Shown piece after piece: positions 27,862-35,818 of a stretch of 35,818 nt of DNA (its first letter is position 1; the number at the start of each line of letters is the position of its first letter). Both the position numbers and the translations under genes were made by a program. Origin of the DNA: an uncultured Elusimicrobia bacterium (GTDB lineage: Bacteria; Elusimicrobiota; Endomicrobiia; Endomicrobiales; CAIRNS01); contig CAIRNS010000002.1 of assembly GCA_903880015.1 (NCBI GenBank), positions 146,867 through 182,684 on the forward strand, given 5' to 3'. Under the pieces are notes generated by a model. That model worked only from the letters and a program-made list of their open reading frames with translations. It was not told the DNA's origin and ran no database searches.

Positions 27862-28899
27862 ATGAAAAAACTGATGGTTTTGATGTGGTTAATCGCGGTG
27901 TCATTGTCCATACCTATATATGTGTATGCCGCAACCCCGGCGTGGATAAACGGGATTAGTGCCCAGTATCCGGCAAAAGATTATTTGATTGGCGTTGGGG
28001 TAGGCGACACCTTGGACAACGCCCGTTCATCGGCCCGGGCTGAAATTGCCAAGGTATTTAAGGCAAAAATCGTTCAGTCAGCGCAGGAAACGAAAAATGA
28101 GCAGACGACGCAGGCGGGTTCGTCCGCGAAGTTTTCATCTCGGCAGGATACCGCACTGAGCACATCGGTTTCAACCGATGAGTTGTTGCAGGGTGTCGAG
28201 ATTGCCGAAACATGGCAGGACAGAAAGAAAAAAAACTATTACGCGCTGGCTATTCTCAATAAGCGCAAAAGCAGCCAGGCATTGATGCAGCAAATCACCG
28301 ATCAGGAAGAAATCATTTCTGCCAAGAGAGCGCGTGCCGCGAGCGCGGCATCGACCATTGAAAAATTGCAAGCTCTCAACGGCGCGCTGGAAGCTCTGCA
28401 GAAAAAAGACGAGCTCGCCGCCCGGAAGCAAGTATTGGATCCCGTTGCGGTCAGCGACATCGGCGCCGGCAGTGTCCGGGCGGATATCGAAAACCAAAAA
28501 GCTGCATTGATCAGTAAGATTCATTTCATTGTGCAAACCGATGATACCCCCCATCTTGCCGCGAGCGTGTCCGAGAAAATAAGCAGTGTGGGGTTTGCGA
28601 CTTTTCCCGCGCCCGCTGAGGGAAAAGCCACCGGCATCACTGAAATAATGGTATACGCTAAAACAGCCATTGAGCTTGTTGAGAGAAACAATCCGCAGTG
28701 GATATTCTACGGGTGGCATGCAACGGTCTCGCTCACCGAGGGAGCTATGGGCGGCCGGGTTATTGCAACCGTTGTCAAAGACGGACAGTCATCGCAGATG
28801 ACGGCGAATGCAGCGAAGACAAAAGCGGTGGCGGATGCGACACGGGCGGCCGCCTTGGTTGCGGAGCAGGAAATCAATACCTATATTTTCGGTAAATAA
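27862..28899 (+). CDS. Exported LPP20-family protein
   Basis: 345 residues. Signal peptide MKKLMVLMWLIAVSLSIPIYVYA, cut before ATPAW; no lipobox, so probably periplasmic rather than lipidated. The LPP20 domain follows directly (PAWINGISAQYPAKDYLIGVGVG, DNARSSARAEIAKVFKAKI, ALAILNKRKSSQAL). A helical segment near 150-200 is rich in Ala, Glu and Lys, then comes a second alpha/beta domain that includes TEIMVYAKTAIELVERNNPQ. The ATG at 27862 is chosen for its AGAGGAGG ribosome site and proper signal peptide; upstream in-frame starts lie before the promoter. The biochemical role of LPP20 proteins is not known; its neighbours suggest cell-envelope work. Confidence 0.82.
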   Translation: MKKLMVLMWLIAVSLSIPIYVYAATPAWINGISAQYPAKDYLIGVGVGDTLDNARSSARAEIAKVFKAKIVQSAQETKNEQTTQAGSSAKFSSRQDTALSTSVSTDELLQGVEIAETWQDRKKKNYYALAILNKRKSSQALMQQITDQEEIISAKRARAASAASTIEKLQALNGALEALQKKDELAARKQVLDPVAVSDIGAGSVRADIENQKAALISKIHFIVQTDDTPHLAASVSEKISSVGFATFPAPAEGKATGITEIMVYAKTAIELVERNNPQWIFYGWHATVSLTEGAMGGRVIATVVKDGQSSQMTANAAKTKAVADATRAAALVAEQEINTYIFGK

Positions 28900-28937
28900 C
28901 CTGCCGGCGGATAGCCGGCTCATCAAGGAGGAGTTTT

Positions 28938-29477
28938 ATGAAGAAAGTAGCATTGGTTGCGTTAGCGGTTGCATTTGTATTTTTAGCGGGTTGTGCCAGC
29001 GGGCCCAAAAAGCCGGACTGGGTTATGAAGGGCGCCGGCGCGTTTGCCAAGGATAAAAAGGTGCTCTACGGTGTCGGTATCGCAGAAGGTATCAGATCCA
29101 TAGCGTTGCGCCGGACAACAGCGGACAACCGCGCGATTGCGGAAATTTCAAAACAGTTGTCTACGCTGTCGACATCCCTTATGCGCGACTATATGAGCTC
29201 AGCTAACGCCACGGAACAGGAAAAATCCAGCGGCGAGCAGTATGTCGCGAACACCGTCAAGACATTTGCCTCAAACACAATTTCCGGTGTCAAAATCATC
29301 GATCGTTCCGATGACGGAAAAGTGTGTTATTCTCTGGCAACATTGAATCTTGATGATCTCAAGGCCATGACCGAGCAAGTCAATCAGCTCAGCCAGCAAG
29401 TCCGCGATTACATCAAAGCCAACGCCGAAAAGGCCTTCGATAAACTCGATCAGGAACAAGAAAAAAACACGAAATAA
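28938..29477 (+). CDS. LPP20-family lipoprotein
   Basis: 179 residues. Lipobox FLAGC with Cys19 and a short Ala/Ser linker. The mature part fits the LPP20 pattern: KKPDWVMKGAGAF, VLYGVGIAEGIRSIALRRTTADNRAIAEISKQL, then GVKIIDRSDDGKVCYSLATLNLDDLK. A Gln/Glu/Lys-rich helical tail follows. A strong AAGGAGGAG precedes the ATG, 38 bases after the previous gene. It is a shorter relative of the protein before it, and a strong terminator follows, so the pair forms the end of the lipoprotein cluster. Confidence 0.85.
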   Translation: MKKVALVALAVAFVFLAGCASGPKKPDWVMKGAGAFAKDKKVLYGVGIAEGIRSIALRRTTADNRAIAEISKQLSTLSTSLMRDYMSSANATEQEKSSGEQYVANTVKTFASNTISGVKIIDRSDDGKVCYSLATLNLDDLKAMTEQVNQLSQQVRDYIKANAEKAFDKLDQEQEKNTK

Positions 29478-29502
29478 CGGTATCTTCTCTAGCTTTATTA
29501 AC

Positions 29503-29547
29503 CCCGCGGTATGGGCACATACACAAGCCCCCACCGCGGGTTTTTTT
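29503..29547 (+). terminator. Strong intrinsic terminator after the lipoprotein cluster
   Basis: CCCGCGGT (29503-29510) pairs perfectly with ACCGCGGG (29533-29540), with an inner GGGC/GCCC stem (29513-29516 with 29527-29530). Seven T follow at 29541-29547. Confidence 0.92.
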
Positions 29548-29691
29548 ATGATCACCGAATAAAGACAAGTGTGTATTGCTGAAAAAACTCTTGATATTTA
29601 AGGATTTTTGATAATAGCAGTGGTATGACTTCCAGAATGCAGGTGTATTGATTTTCTATGAGAATTCAGTTTTTCAGAAAATTTACACTTG

Positions 29692-29727
29692 TTCACATGC
29701 ATTTCACATGGTAATTAGTATTATAAT
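29692..29727 (+). promoter_or_regulatory. Promoter with direct-repeat activator-like site for the ChaN/PRPP-synthetase-like gene
   Basis: TATAAT at 29722-29727 has no recognisable -35 at 16-18 bases. Instead TTCACATG occurs twice, at 29692-29699 and 29703-29710, 11 bases apart (one helical turn), covering roughly -42 to -24. This looks like an activator-dependent promoter. A leader of about 70 bases would precede the ATG at 29803. The rest of the 325-base gap holds the upstream terminator and AT-rich sequence with no gene. Confidence 0.5.
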
Positions 29728-29802
29728 AAGCGTACAATGCTGTAGTTTTTTTCGATGTTGTCAGCTATTTCATCCAGATGTACGGTGTCCTAAAAAGGAA
29801 CA

Positions 29803-32800
29803 ATGAACGGGAAAAAAATCTGTGCCATCATTATCGCGGGAGTGTTCCTGCAGGAGTCGGTTCTGCAGCACGCGCTGCTTGCTGCCCAGCAATTGCTGCT
29901 GTCGGCACCGAGCCCCGTCAGGGGATCGATTCGTACTGTTGCCGAAGCCATTCCTGCTCGGTGGGGTACTGTCGTAGATCGTTACGATGGTTCTTCTGGC
30001 CGGCTGGTCGTACATATCCTGGATTTGCACGCTAATCCTCTTGCCCAGAAATCTATCGCACATATAATTCGCAATCTCCATGCAACACTTTCTGTTGACC
30101 GCATCCTTGTTGAAGGCGCACCCGCGGGGATTGTCGATCTCGGCACATTGCGGGCAATTCCCGCTCCTATGCAAGCGGGGGTCTATGATTTTCTTTTAGC
30201 GAAAGGGCTGATGAACGGCGCGGAATATGTATGTCTGCGGGATGGAATCAACCCCTTGGGGGGTCTTGAAAACTGGGAGGAATACCAAAAGGCCTGCCAG
30301 GAATATCGCGCACTACAGGACGCATGTGCATATTATGCCTCGACAGTTTCCGCCATGGACCGTGTGTGGTTTACCCGTGTTCGCCGCTACGGGTCATCGC
30401 GGTTGGCGCGATTTGAAAGCATGCGTGAGCGAGTGACTGATTCCCATAAACTGCTCGATCGGTTGGTGGCACTTTCCCGTTCCTGCAATATCCCCCTTAC
30501 GCCCTATCCCACTATTGTGCGCGTACAGGAAGCGCGCAACATGCAGCGTCATCTTAATATCCGCCGCATACAGGCGCAACTGCCACGCTATCTGCATATT
30601 CTTCAGAAGGATCTTCCAGCGGGGGCGTATAGAGACCTTGTAGGGGCTAGCGATGGTGTTTCATATTCCCGTCTCGCAGCGTTTGCTGTCGCCGATTCTC
30701 AGCGGAGAGAAGCGCTCTTTCCTGACCTCGCCCGGTATTTTTCCTATCTTGTTTTCAGCGAATCAATAAATCCGATAACGCTTCTAGATGAACAGGACGC
30801 CTTGACTGTGTCGATAGAAACGGCGATTGCGGTGACCCCGATTGATCAGCAACTTGCGGCAACAGGCAGTTATTTGCGCCTTCTGCGAGACGCGCTGAAC
30901 GCGAAACTAACGCCGCGTTCTCGTGATAGTTATGTGGCCGGCGCGATCGCAAACTGGCCGTTGGTCACTGCCTCGGCGTGGACCCCCGACAACGGGATGA
31001 TTGAATCGTTCATCGAAAGCAAAGCTATAGAATCATATTATGATACAGTCGCTGGCCGTAATGAGACATTCGCCCACACCATTATTTCCGCAGTATCCTC
31101 TGGGCCCGATATGAATACCGCGGTTCGCGGCTTACCGCAGGTTACCGTTGTGGTCACTGGCGGATTCCATCGGGATATCGCTCAATCGCTGCGGACAGCA
31201 GGAGTATCGTATGTCACAGTGGTGCCCGCAACTGCCTCCCCTGGCAACGATACGCTGTATCAGCACATCATGGCAGGCCACCTTGAAGCGTCAGATATTT
31301 CCGCGTCGGCGCTGATGCCTGTGTTGTTGGATATCGGCGTTGCGCAGGGCGATGTTACATCATTGGTCACCGTGTGCGCGGGAATGGTTGCTGAAAAGCG
31401 GAAACAGGGCCCCGTGACGCCAGAAATACTGTCCGCGTGCATCAATGAATGGGGAAAAAATATTACCGCTGCCGGGTTGATCAACAATAAACAGAAGATC
31501 AGCGCGCGGGTCGAGAACGGTGCATGCGTGGTGTCCGGCGGATGGGAAAACATCCGTATTCATTTGGACACCGTGGGTGCTATTTCTGGATACGAAAGCG
31601 TTGAAAGCGCACTAATCATTCGCGGGGCAGGGGCCGGCGAACCGTCATCCGTTCAGATTAAGCATCAGCGATTTCCCGATGGTGAAATGAACATTAGGAT
31701 TATGGATCCTGACGCGATTAAGGGCAAACCGGTAACGTTGTCCCATGCGGTGCGGACGGTTGACGATTTTATGGAAACAGTATTTATACTCGCGAACCTG
31801 CGCCGGTATGGCGCATCGCATGTGCGCCTGGAGGTTCAAGGCATTTTTCCGCGCAACGGGCTTGATGTTGTTCTTTCACTGTTGTGCAATGAAATATACG
31901 AACACGGCGCATTGGTTGCGGTTGAAAAATCATATGTGATTACACATGAAAAGAAAATAAAAAAACCGCGAAAAACCGATCTTGTTTTGTTTCAACATAA
32001 ACGATTGAAGCAAAATGCAATAGATACCGCCATGGATTTGCGCAATCATGGTTATTGGAACGTACCTGCGGAAAAAATTGAATTCAGTAAGCCCTCTGAC
32101 GATATCTCAAACTGGGAGATGGCAAGCACAGAAAAGCATAGAGGCCAGGATATTACTTTTATACACAGCACGGAAAATAACCTTGACATTGTCGAGTTGC
32201 TGCTCATGCTTGGACAGATGGCGAAAAACAATGCTACGCTTGCGGGCGAGACTGATATCAAGAACAGACCAAGCATACATTTAATGAATATATTTGAGGG
32301 CTATTCGCGTGCGGATAAGGAATTTGTACGCGGAGTCGGAATTAATGCGTGGACTCTCTTGAATATTATCGATCAGCTAACGGATTCTCACGCCACATTC
32401 AATGTTCATTATGGCAGCGAAAGCGGTAGGTTGTTCATTCAGGAAGGAACGGTTCGTGGGTTACGAGGACTCGATCCAGTTCATGCCAAAGATCTGCAGG
32501 AACCGGTCCCAAGGGGAACGATAGAACTTTTCAATTACAATGCATTCCCCAATTTGGCGGAAAAATTATTCGATACGATGGCGGTACAAATAGGGGTTGA
32601 TAAGAATATTTTGTCTGGAAAAACTACTGACTCCGCAGGAGCGCAAAGGATGCGGGACTTGCTGCTAAGTCATTTGAGGGAGCACAATGTTATTGCGATG
32701 GGCCCTGACAAAGGTTCCGAAAAATATGTCAAGGAGGCCGCTGTCATTGGGTTGCGCAAGTATGCCCGCGAAGTATATGGCATTTCAGAGGATGATGTGG

Positions 32801-33591
32801 AAAAATATATATTTTCTGGATCCATGGAGAAAGTGAGAACTGCCAGTGATCAGGTAACGATTGGTGCAGCACGTATTATTGATGCCCACGATAGGCTCGT
32901 GAAGGAAGAGGTAATTAAAAATGCGTGGATTTTTGTTTTAGATGATGAAACGGCAACAGGAGCGACAATTCTTTCGGTAGTATGGGCCTTGGTTAATACG
33001 CTTGGCGCAACATGGGGCAGAGTGTTCGGCGGAGTCGTTCATGGGAAATTCTCACGCGGCTGGGTGCCATTTCAAACAGGCATCTCTTTGGACCAACTGC
33101 GCGCTAATCCACAGCTCCGCCCCGAACCGCAGAATGCATTGGAGAATCGCCTGGCGCCCGCATTTATGGTGACGACCCTGTCCACGGCCATCCCTAAGGA
33201 TGTTCCCTCTAAAAATATTGTGAGCTTGGGCAAGATAATCCGTTATGCTGCGGAGCGTATACAGGGATTGCAAAATAAGGACATAGATGGGTTGATTCCT
33301 GATGCTGTCGAGTATGGATCGGCTCTCATTTTGTCCGGGATGACTGACGGGTCCTGGGGTATTTCTATCAACCATGGAGCATGGCCATTTGGAATTCCTC
33401 TCCTGTTTTTTGGTGTTGCGATCATGGTATTCTTTGGGGTTTATCTGAGTATCGAGCGTAGTGGAATACTCCCGTTCTGGCATTTGCAATCGCCCAATCC
33501 CATTGAACCTGGGGGTTACAAACAAGATTTTCACCCCCCTGCATTTCCGAATAGTATAGAAACATTCGCTGATGTTCTTGCGGCCGCATAA
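29803..33591 (+). CDS. Fusion of a ChaN/TraB-like domain and a PRPP-synthetase-like phosphoribosyltransferase domain
   Basis: 1262 residues with a hydrophobic, signal-like N-terminus. Domain 1 (about 60-480) has ILDLHANPLAQ with D74 and H76, a following ILVEGAP and a final VVTGGFH with H456, a layout like ChaN/TraB/TIKI-fold proteins. Domain 2 (about 600-1090) resembles ribose-phosphate pyrophosphokinase: RFPDGE at 623-628, GKPVTLSHAVRTVDDFMETVFILANLRRYGA, GPDKGS at 967-972 and the PRPP loop DDETATGATI from 1047. The RQDR-type ATP motif of true PRPP synthetases is missing (PRNGLD in its place), so the reaction is unclear. A membrane span lies at about 1197-1216. An AAGGA precedes the ATG. The enzymatic role is not known; the domain calls are by motif only. 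Confidence 0.75.
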   Translation: MNGKKICAIIIAGVFLQESVLQHALLAAQQLLLSAPSPVRGSIRTVAEAIPARWGTVVDRYDGSSGRLVVHILDLHANPLAQKSIAHIIRNLHATLSVDRILVEGAPAGIVDLGTLRAIPAPMQAGVYDFLLAKGLMNGAEYVCLRDGINPLGGLENWEEYQKACQEYRALQDACAYYASTVSAMDRVWFTRVRRYGSSRLARFESMRERVTDSHKLLDRLVALSRSCNIPLTPYPTIVRVQEARNMQRHLNIRRIQAQLPRYLHILQKDLPAGAYRDLVGASDGVSYSRLAAFAVADSQRREALFPDLARYFSYLVFSESINPITLLDEQDALTVSIETAIAVTPIDQQLAATGSYLRLLRDALNAKLTPRSRDSYVAGAIANWPLVTASAWTPDNGMIESFIESKAIESYYDTVAGRNETFAHTIISAVSSGPDMNTAVRGLPQVTVVVTGGFHRDIAQSLRTAGVSYVTVVPATASPGNDTLYQHIMAGHLEASDISASALMPVLLDIGVAQGDVTSLVTVCAGMVAEKRKQGPVTPEILSACINEWGKNITAAGLINNKQKISARVENGACVVSGGWENIRIHLDTVGAISGYESVESALIIRGAGAGEPSSVQIKHQRFPDGEMNIRIMDPDAIKGKPVTLSHAVRTVDDFMETVFILANLRRYGASHVRLEVQGIFPRNGLDVVLSLLCNEIYEHGALVAVEKSYVITHEKKIKKPRKTDLVLFQHKRLKQNAIDTAMDLRNHGYWNVPAEKIEFSKPSDDISNWEMASTEKHRGQDITFIHSTENNLDIVELLLMLGQMAKNNATLAGETDIKNRPSIHLMNIFEGYSRADKEFVRGVGINAWTLLNIIDQLTDSHATFNVHYGSESGRLFIQEGTVRGLRGLDPVHAKDLQEPVPRGTIELFNYNAFPNLAEKLFDTMAVQIGVDKNILSGKTTDSAGAQRMRDLLLSHLREHNVIAMGPDKGSEKYVKEAAVIGLRKYAREVYGISEDDVEKYIFSGSMEKVRTASDQVTIGAARIIDAHDRLVKEEVIKNAWIFVLDDETATGATILSVVWALVNTLGATWGRVFGGVVHGKFSRGWVPFQTGISLDQLRANPQLRPEPQNALENRLAPAFMVTTLSTAIPKDVPSKNIVSLGKIIRYAAERIQGLQNKDIDGLIPDAVEYGSALILSGMTDGSWGISINHGAWPFGIPLLFFGVAIMVFFGVYLSIERSGILPFWHLQSPNPIEPGGYKQDFHPPAFPNSIETFADVLAAA

Positions 33592-33601
33592 CCCCCCCCC
33601 C
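33592..33601. repeat. C10 homopolymer just after a stop codon
   Basis: Ten consecutive C directly follow the TAA of the fusion gene. Such tracts can slip in replication or sequencing, but this one is outside any reading frame seen. Confidence 0.6.
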
Positions 33602-33673
33602 ATTGAAGAACACACCATGTTCACACAATCGTCATCGTGCTGATAATGAATACCTAACAGTACACCTCCTTCC

Positions 33674-33701
33674 TTGACAAAAAAACAAGGTGTGCTATAA
33701 T
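33674..33701 (+). promoter_or_regulatory. Strong promoter of the second SGNH gene
   Basis: TTGACA (33674-33679), 16-base spacer, TATAAT (33696-33701) with TGC before it (extended -10). Transcription would start near 33708, giving a leader of about 83 bases. It is nearly identical to the first rRNA promoter at 35093. Confidence 0.85.
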
Positions 33702-33790
33702 CAGTAAAAGTCAACACAAACAAGAATATAAATCAGTTGAAAAAGGACACCAATATTCGCTATGCCAAAGAGTGAAAGGAACAATCCGGG

Positions 33791-35083
33791 ATGAAATCAA
33801 AGGTTTTTGCGGCGGTATCCGGCATCATCGCAGCCGCCATTTTATTTGAAGGCATACTGATACTAATTGGCATGGTGCATAAAAGCTGCTACAATGTTGT
33901 TCCGACTATGCAAAGCGGGACTACACGCATTATGTGTTTGGGAGATTCTTTTACTGAGGGCGCCGGTGCGATTCCCGCTAAGAGCTATCCTCGCCAGTTA
34001 CAAGAACTCCTGCGCAATACTTATCCCCATCGTCCTTTTTCCGTCCTCAATCTAGGTCGCAGCGGTACCAACACTACAGTAGTGCTGCGCGCTGTGCAGC
34101 ACAATCTATATGCCTATAAGCCGCAATTTGTTGTTCTCCTTACGGGAGGCAATAACCTATGGAACTATCGTGGTTACACCCAATATAAAGAAGAGGCAGG
34201 TATTTTCTTCTGGATCCGGGATTTGAAATATAGAATACATATCAAAATATTTTTTGATATTGTTTCCCATCAATTCATGAAAAAACGGGCTGCTCATTTC
34301 CGTCAAGAGAAAGCGGTGCCCTCCCGCATGATTCGTGACAAGTTGTCTGCGGACAAGATTTATGAGGCAAGTAGTCTTGTTGATGGTGGAAACGCATTTC
34401 TTCATCGATACGAATTAGATAAAGCATTGAAGTGTTTTCGTCAGGCATTGGGCAAAGATCCGAGAAGCTGGGAAAGTTACATGGGCATTGGGATGGTTTA
34501 TAAGTGGAATGGTAACTATGCTGCGGCAGCTGAGAATTTCAGGAAGTCGATTCAGATACAACCTACTAGAGAAGCGTATTTCAGTCTGGGAGATTCCCTC
34601 TTGGGCGCGGTAGATTTACATGCTCAATCGAGATATGCTGCCGCCATTCACGCGTTTGGCGCGGGAATCAGTTTGGATCCTCTGAATACCGATAACATAA
34701 ATTATACATGTAGGGCCATTGTCGAGCTTGGGGCGCCAGATATGCATACTGAAATCCGGCGCTGGATAGACCATGATATAACCGCTATTATTGCATGCTG
34801 TAAAAAGGCTAATGTAGAGGTGATTGTGATGGGCTATCCAAATTATGATCTGCGCGAACTCAATAGTCGCTTAAAAAACACCGCTGCAAAAAACGGCGTA
34901 GTTTATGTTGACAACGAACGCATATTCACTGCGCTTGTCAAGAATAGTTCTCTTGAAAAATATTTTGTACTCGACGGACATTGCAATGCAGATGGGTACG
35001 GAGTCATGGCGGCCAATGCGGCCGCGGCAATCGGAACATATATGGCTCGTGATGCATCTGCGGGAAAAACTTTCCGACAGTAA
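33791..35083 (+). CDS. Membrane-anchored SGNH hydrolase with internal TPR repeats
   Basis: 430 residues. An N-terminal membrane span (about 7-28) is followed by the SGNH core: block I IMCLGDSFTEG with S53, block II LNLGRSGTN, block III LLTGGNN and a C-terminal LDGHCNADGYG carrying the acid and histidine. About 120 residues of TPR repeats are inserted before the last block (ALKCFRQALGKDPRSWESYMGIGMVYKWNGNYAAAAENFRKSIQIQP). This is a plausible extracytoplasmic esterase or deacetylase on glycans; the substrate is unknown. It shares anchor-SGNH-TPR design with the protein at 23926 but places the TPRs inside rather than after the core. The start follows a GAAAGGAA site and gives a proper anchor. 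Confidence 0.82.
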   Translation: MKSKVFAAVSGIIAAAILFEGILILIGMVHKSCYNVVPTMQSGTTRIMCLGDSFTEGAGAIPAKSYPRQLQELLRNTYPHRPFSVLNLGRSGTNTTVVLRAVQHNLYAYKPQFVVLLTGGNNLWNYRGYTQYKEEAGIFFWIRDLKYRIHIKIFFDIVSHQFMKKRAAHFRQEKAVPSRMIRDKLSADKIYEASSLVDGGNAFLHRYELDKALKCFRQALGKDPRSWESYMGIGMVYKWNGNYAAAAENFRKSIQIQPTREAYFSLGDSLLGAVDLHAQSRYAAAIHAFGAGISLDPLNTDNINYTCRAIVELGAPDMHTEIRRWIDHDITAIIACCKKANVEVIVMGYPNYDLRELNSRLKNTAAKNGVVYVDNERIFTALVKNSSLEKYFVLDGHCNADGYGVMAANAAAAIGTYMARDASAGKTFRQ

Positions 35084-35092
35084 ATTACCCCC

Positions 35093-35121
35093 TTGACAAA
35101 AAAAATAGAGTGTGCTATAAT
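35093..35121 (+). promoter_or_regulatory. rRNA operon promoter P1
   Basis: TTGACA (35093-35098), 17-base spacer, TATAAT (35116-35121) preceded by TGC. Transcription would start near 35128. It begins ten bases after the stop of the preceding SGNH gene. Confidence 0.85.
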
Positions 35122-35198
35122 TGGCGAGCATTAGATTACAGATCATTGAACGCAATACTCCACCGGACAAGAAAATTTTCATGTTATACAATGGCTAC

Positions 35199-35287
35199 AT
35201 GGAGGAAGGCACACACTCTCTTTCGAATACAGTCGTCAGAGTTGCCTACCAGAAGACGCCCTGAAAAAGGGAAACAGTAACCTCCGT
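35199..35287 (+). other. Foldable leader element between rRNA promoters
   Basis: GGAGG (35201-35205) pairs with CCTCC (35281-35285), extended by two weaker pairs. Inside are GGCA...ACTCT (35208-35211, 35215-35219) with AGAGT-TGCC (35238-35246), and a CCCT/AGGG hairpin (35259-35262, 35268-35271). Together they give a three-way-junction shape present only in P1 transcripts. I do not recognise a known RNA family. Confidence 0.4.
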
Positions 35288-35306
35288 AAATAATTACATA
35301 AGGTAC

Positions 35307-35335
35307 TTGACAAATTTATTTTAACTTGTTATATT
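35307..35335 (+). promoter_or_regulatory. rRNA operon promoter P2
   Basis: TTGACA (35307-35312), 17-base spacer, TATATT (35330-35335). Transcription would start near 35342, about 180 bases before mature 16S rRNA. Confidence 0.75.
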
Positions 35336-35390
35336 ATGCGTCCTTTGTCAGCAAGGGCAAAGTGCGATGGAATATTTTTCTCTGTAAAAA

Positions 35391-35402
35391 TGCTCTTTGA
35401 CA
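35391..35402 (+). promoter_or_regulatory. boxA antitermination site in the rRNA leader
   Basis: TGCTCTTTGACA matches the bacterial rRNA boxA consensus TGCTCTTTAACA at all but one base, in the expected place upstream of 16S. NusB/NusE would bind it in the transcript. Confidence 0.8.
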
Positions 35403-35524
35403 ACTTAATAGACAACGCGTGCAAATAAGCGCCCTGTAGAATGTGCGAACGAGAGTTCAATTCTTAAAGGTTTTAAATTGCAGCAAACAAAAGTAATAGA
35501 GCTATATATGAACCTCTATATTTA

Positions 35525-35818
<294 letters not shown>

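Noticed and set aside
33052-33723. 223-codon minus-strand frame opposite the end of the fusion gene
   Set aside because: It covers the conserved phosphoribosyltransferase end and the C10 tract; the composition is not protein-like.
35181-35264. 27-residue open frame (MLYNGYMEEG...) between the rRNA promoters
   Set aside because: No ribosome site ahead of its ATG and it overlaps the foldable leader element; RNA structure is the better explanation, though a leader peptide cannot be excluded.

Overview
The window looks like a chromosomal segment from a diderm (Gram-negative-type) bacterium. The best guess is Omnitrophota (former candidate division OP3). That rests on the start of a 16S rRNA gene at the right edge, a single reading frame of more than 10.6 kb at the left edge, and a second oversized multidomain protein. 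The diderm envelope is supported by a TolC/MacA/MacB export set, an LpoB-type activator and several lipoproteins. The phylum is an inference and needs a 16S search.

Layout. (1) 2-10657: a giant membrane protein, open at the left edge, with three multi-span membrane blocks, an Hsp90-like GHKL ATPase core and LRV-like helical repeats. (2) 10768-15058: a gatC-gatA-[class A beta-lactamase-fold enzyme]-gatB operon for tRNA-dependent amidation; its promoter would give a leaderless mRNA. (3) 20431 down to 15077, minus strand: tolC-macA-macB, then a membrane metallophosphoesterase. (4) 20667-23800: a response regulator/HD-GYP protein whose stop overlaps the start of 6-phosphofructokinase, followed by tyrS. 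(5) 23926-25494: a membrane-anchored SGNH hydrolase with a TPR-like tail. (6) 25544-29477: an envelope lipoprotein cluster (LpoB, a COG3014-like TPR lipoprotein, two LPP20-family proteins) with a MITE-like palindrome and two small hairpin repeats between genes, closed by a strong terminator. (7) 29803-33591: a 1262-residue protein joining a ChaN/TraB-like domain to a PRPP-synthetase-like phosphoribosyltransferase domain. (8) 33791-35083: a second SGNH-TPR protein. (9) 35084-35818: an rRNA operon leader with two promoters, a foldable element between them and boxA, then the first ~294 bases of 16S rRNA.

The housekeeping genes (gatCAB, pfkA, tyrS, 16S) are secure. The most unusual content is the giant GHKL membrane protein and the ChaN-like/PRPP-synthetase-like fusion. 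Regulatory observations include extended -10 promoters (TGn before the -10), two leaderless or nearly leaderless starts, and a near-identical promoter shared by the second SGNH gene and the rRNA operon. No CRISPR array, tRNA gene, transposase or prophage gene was seen.
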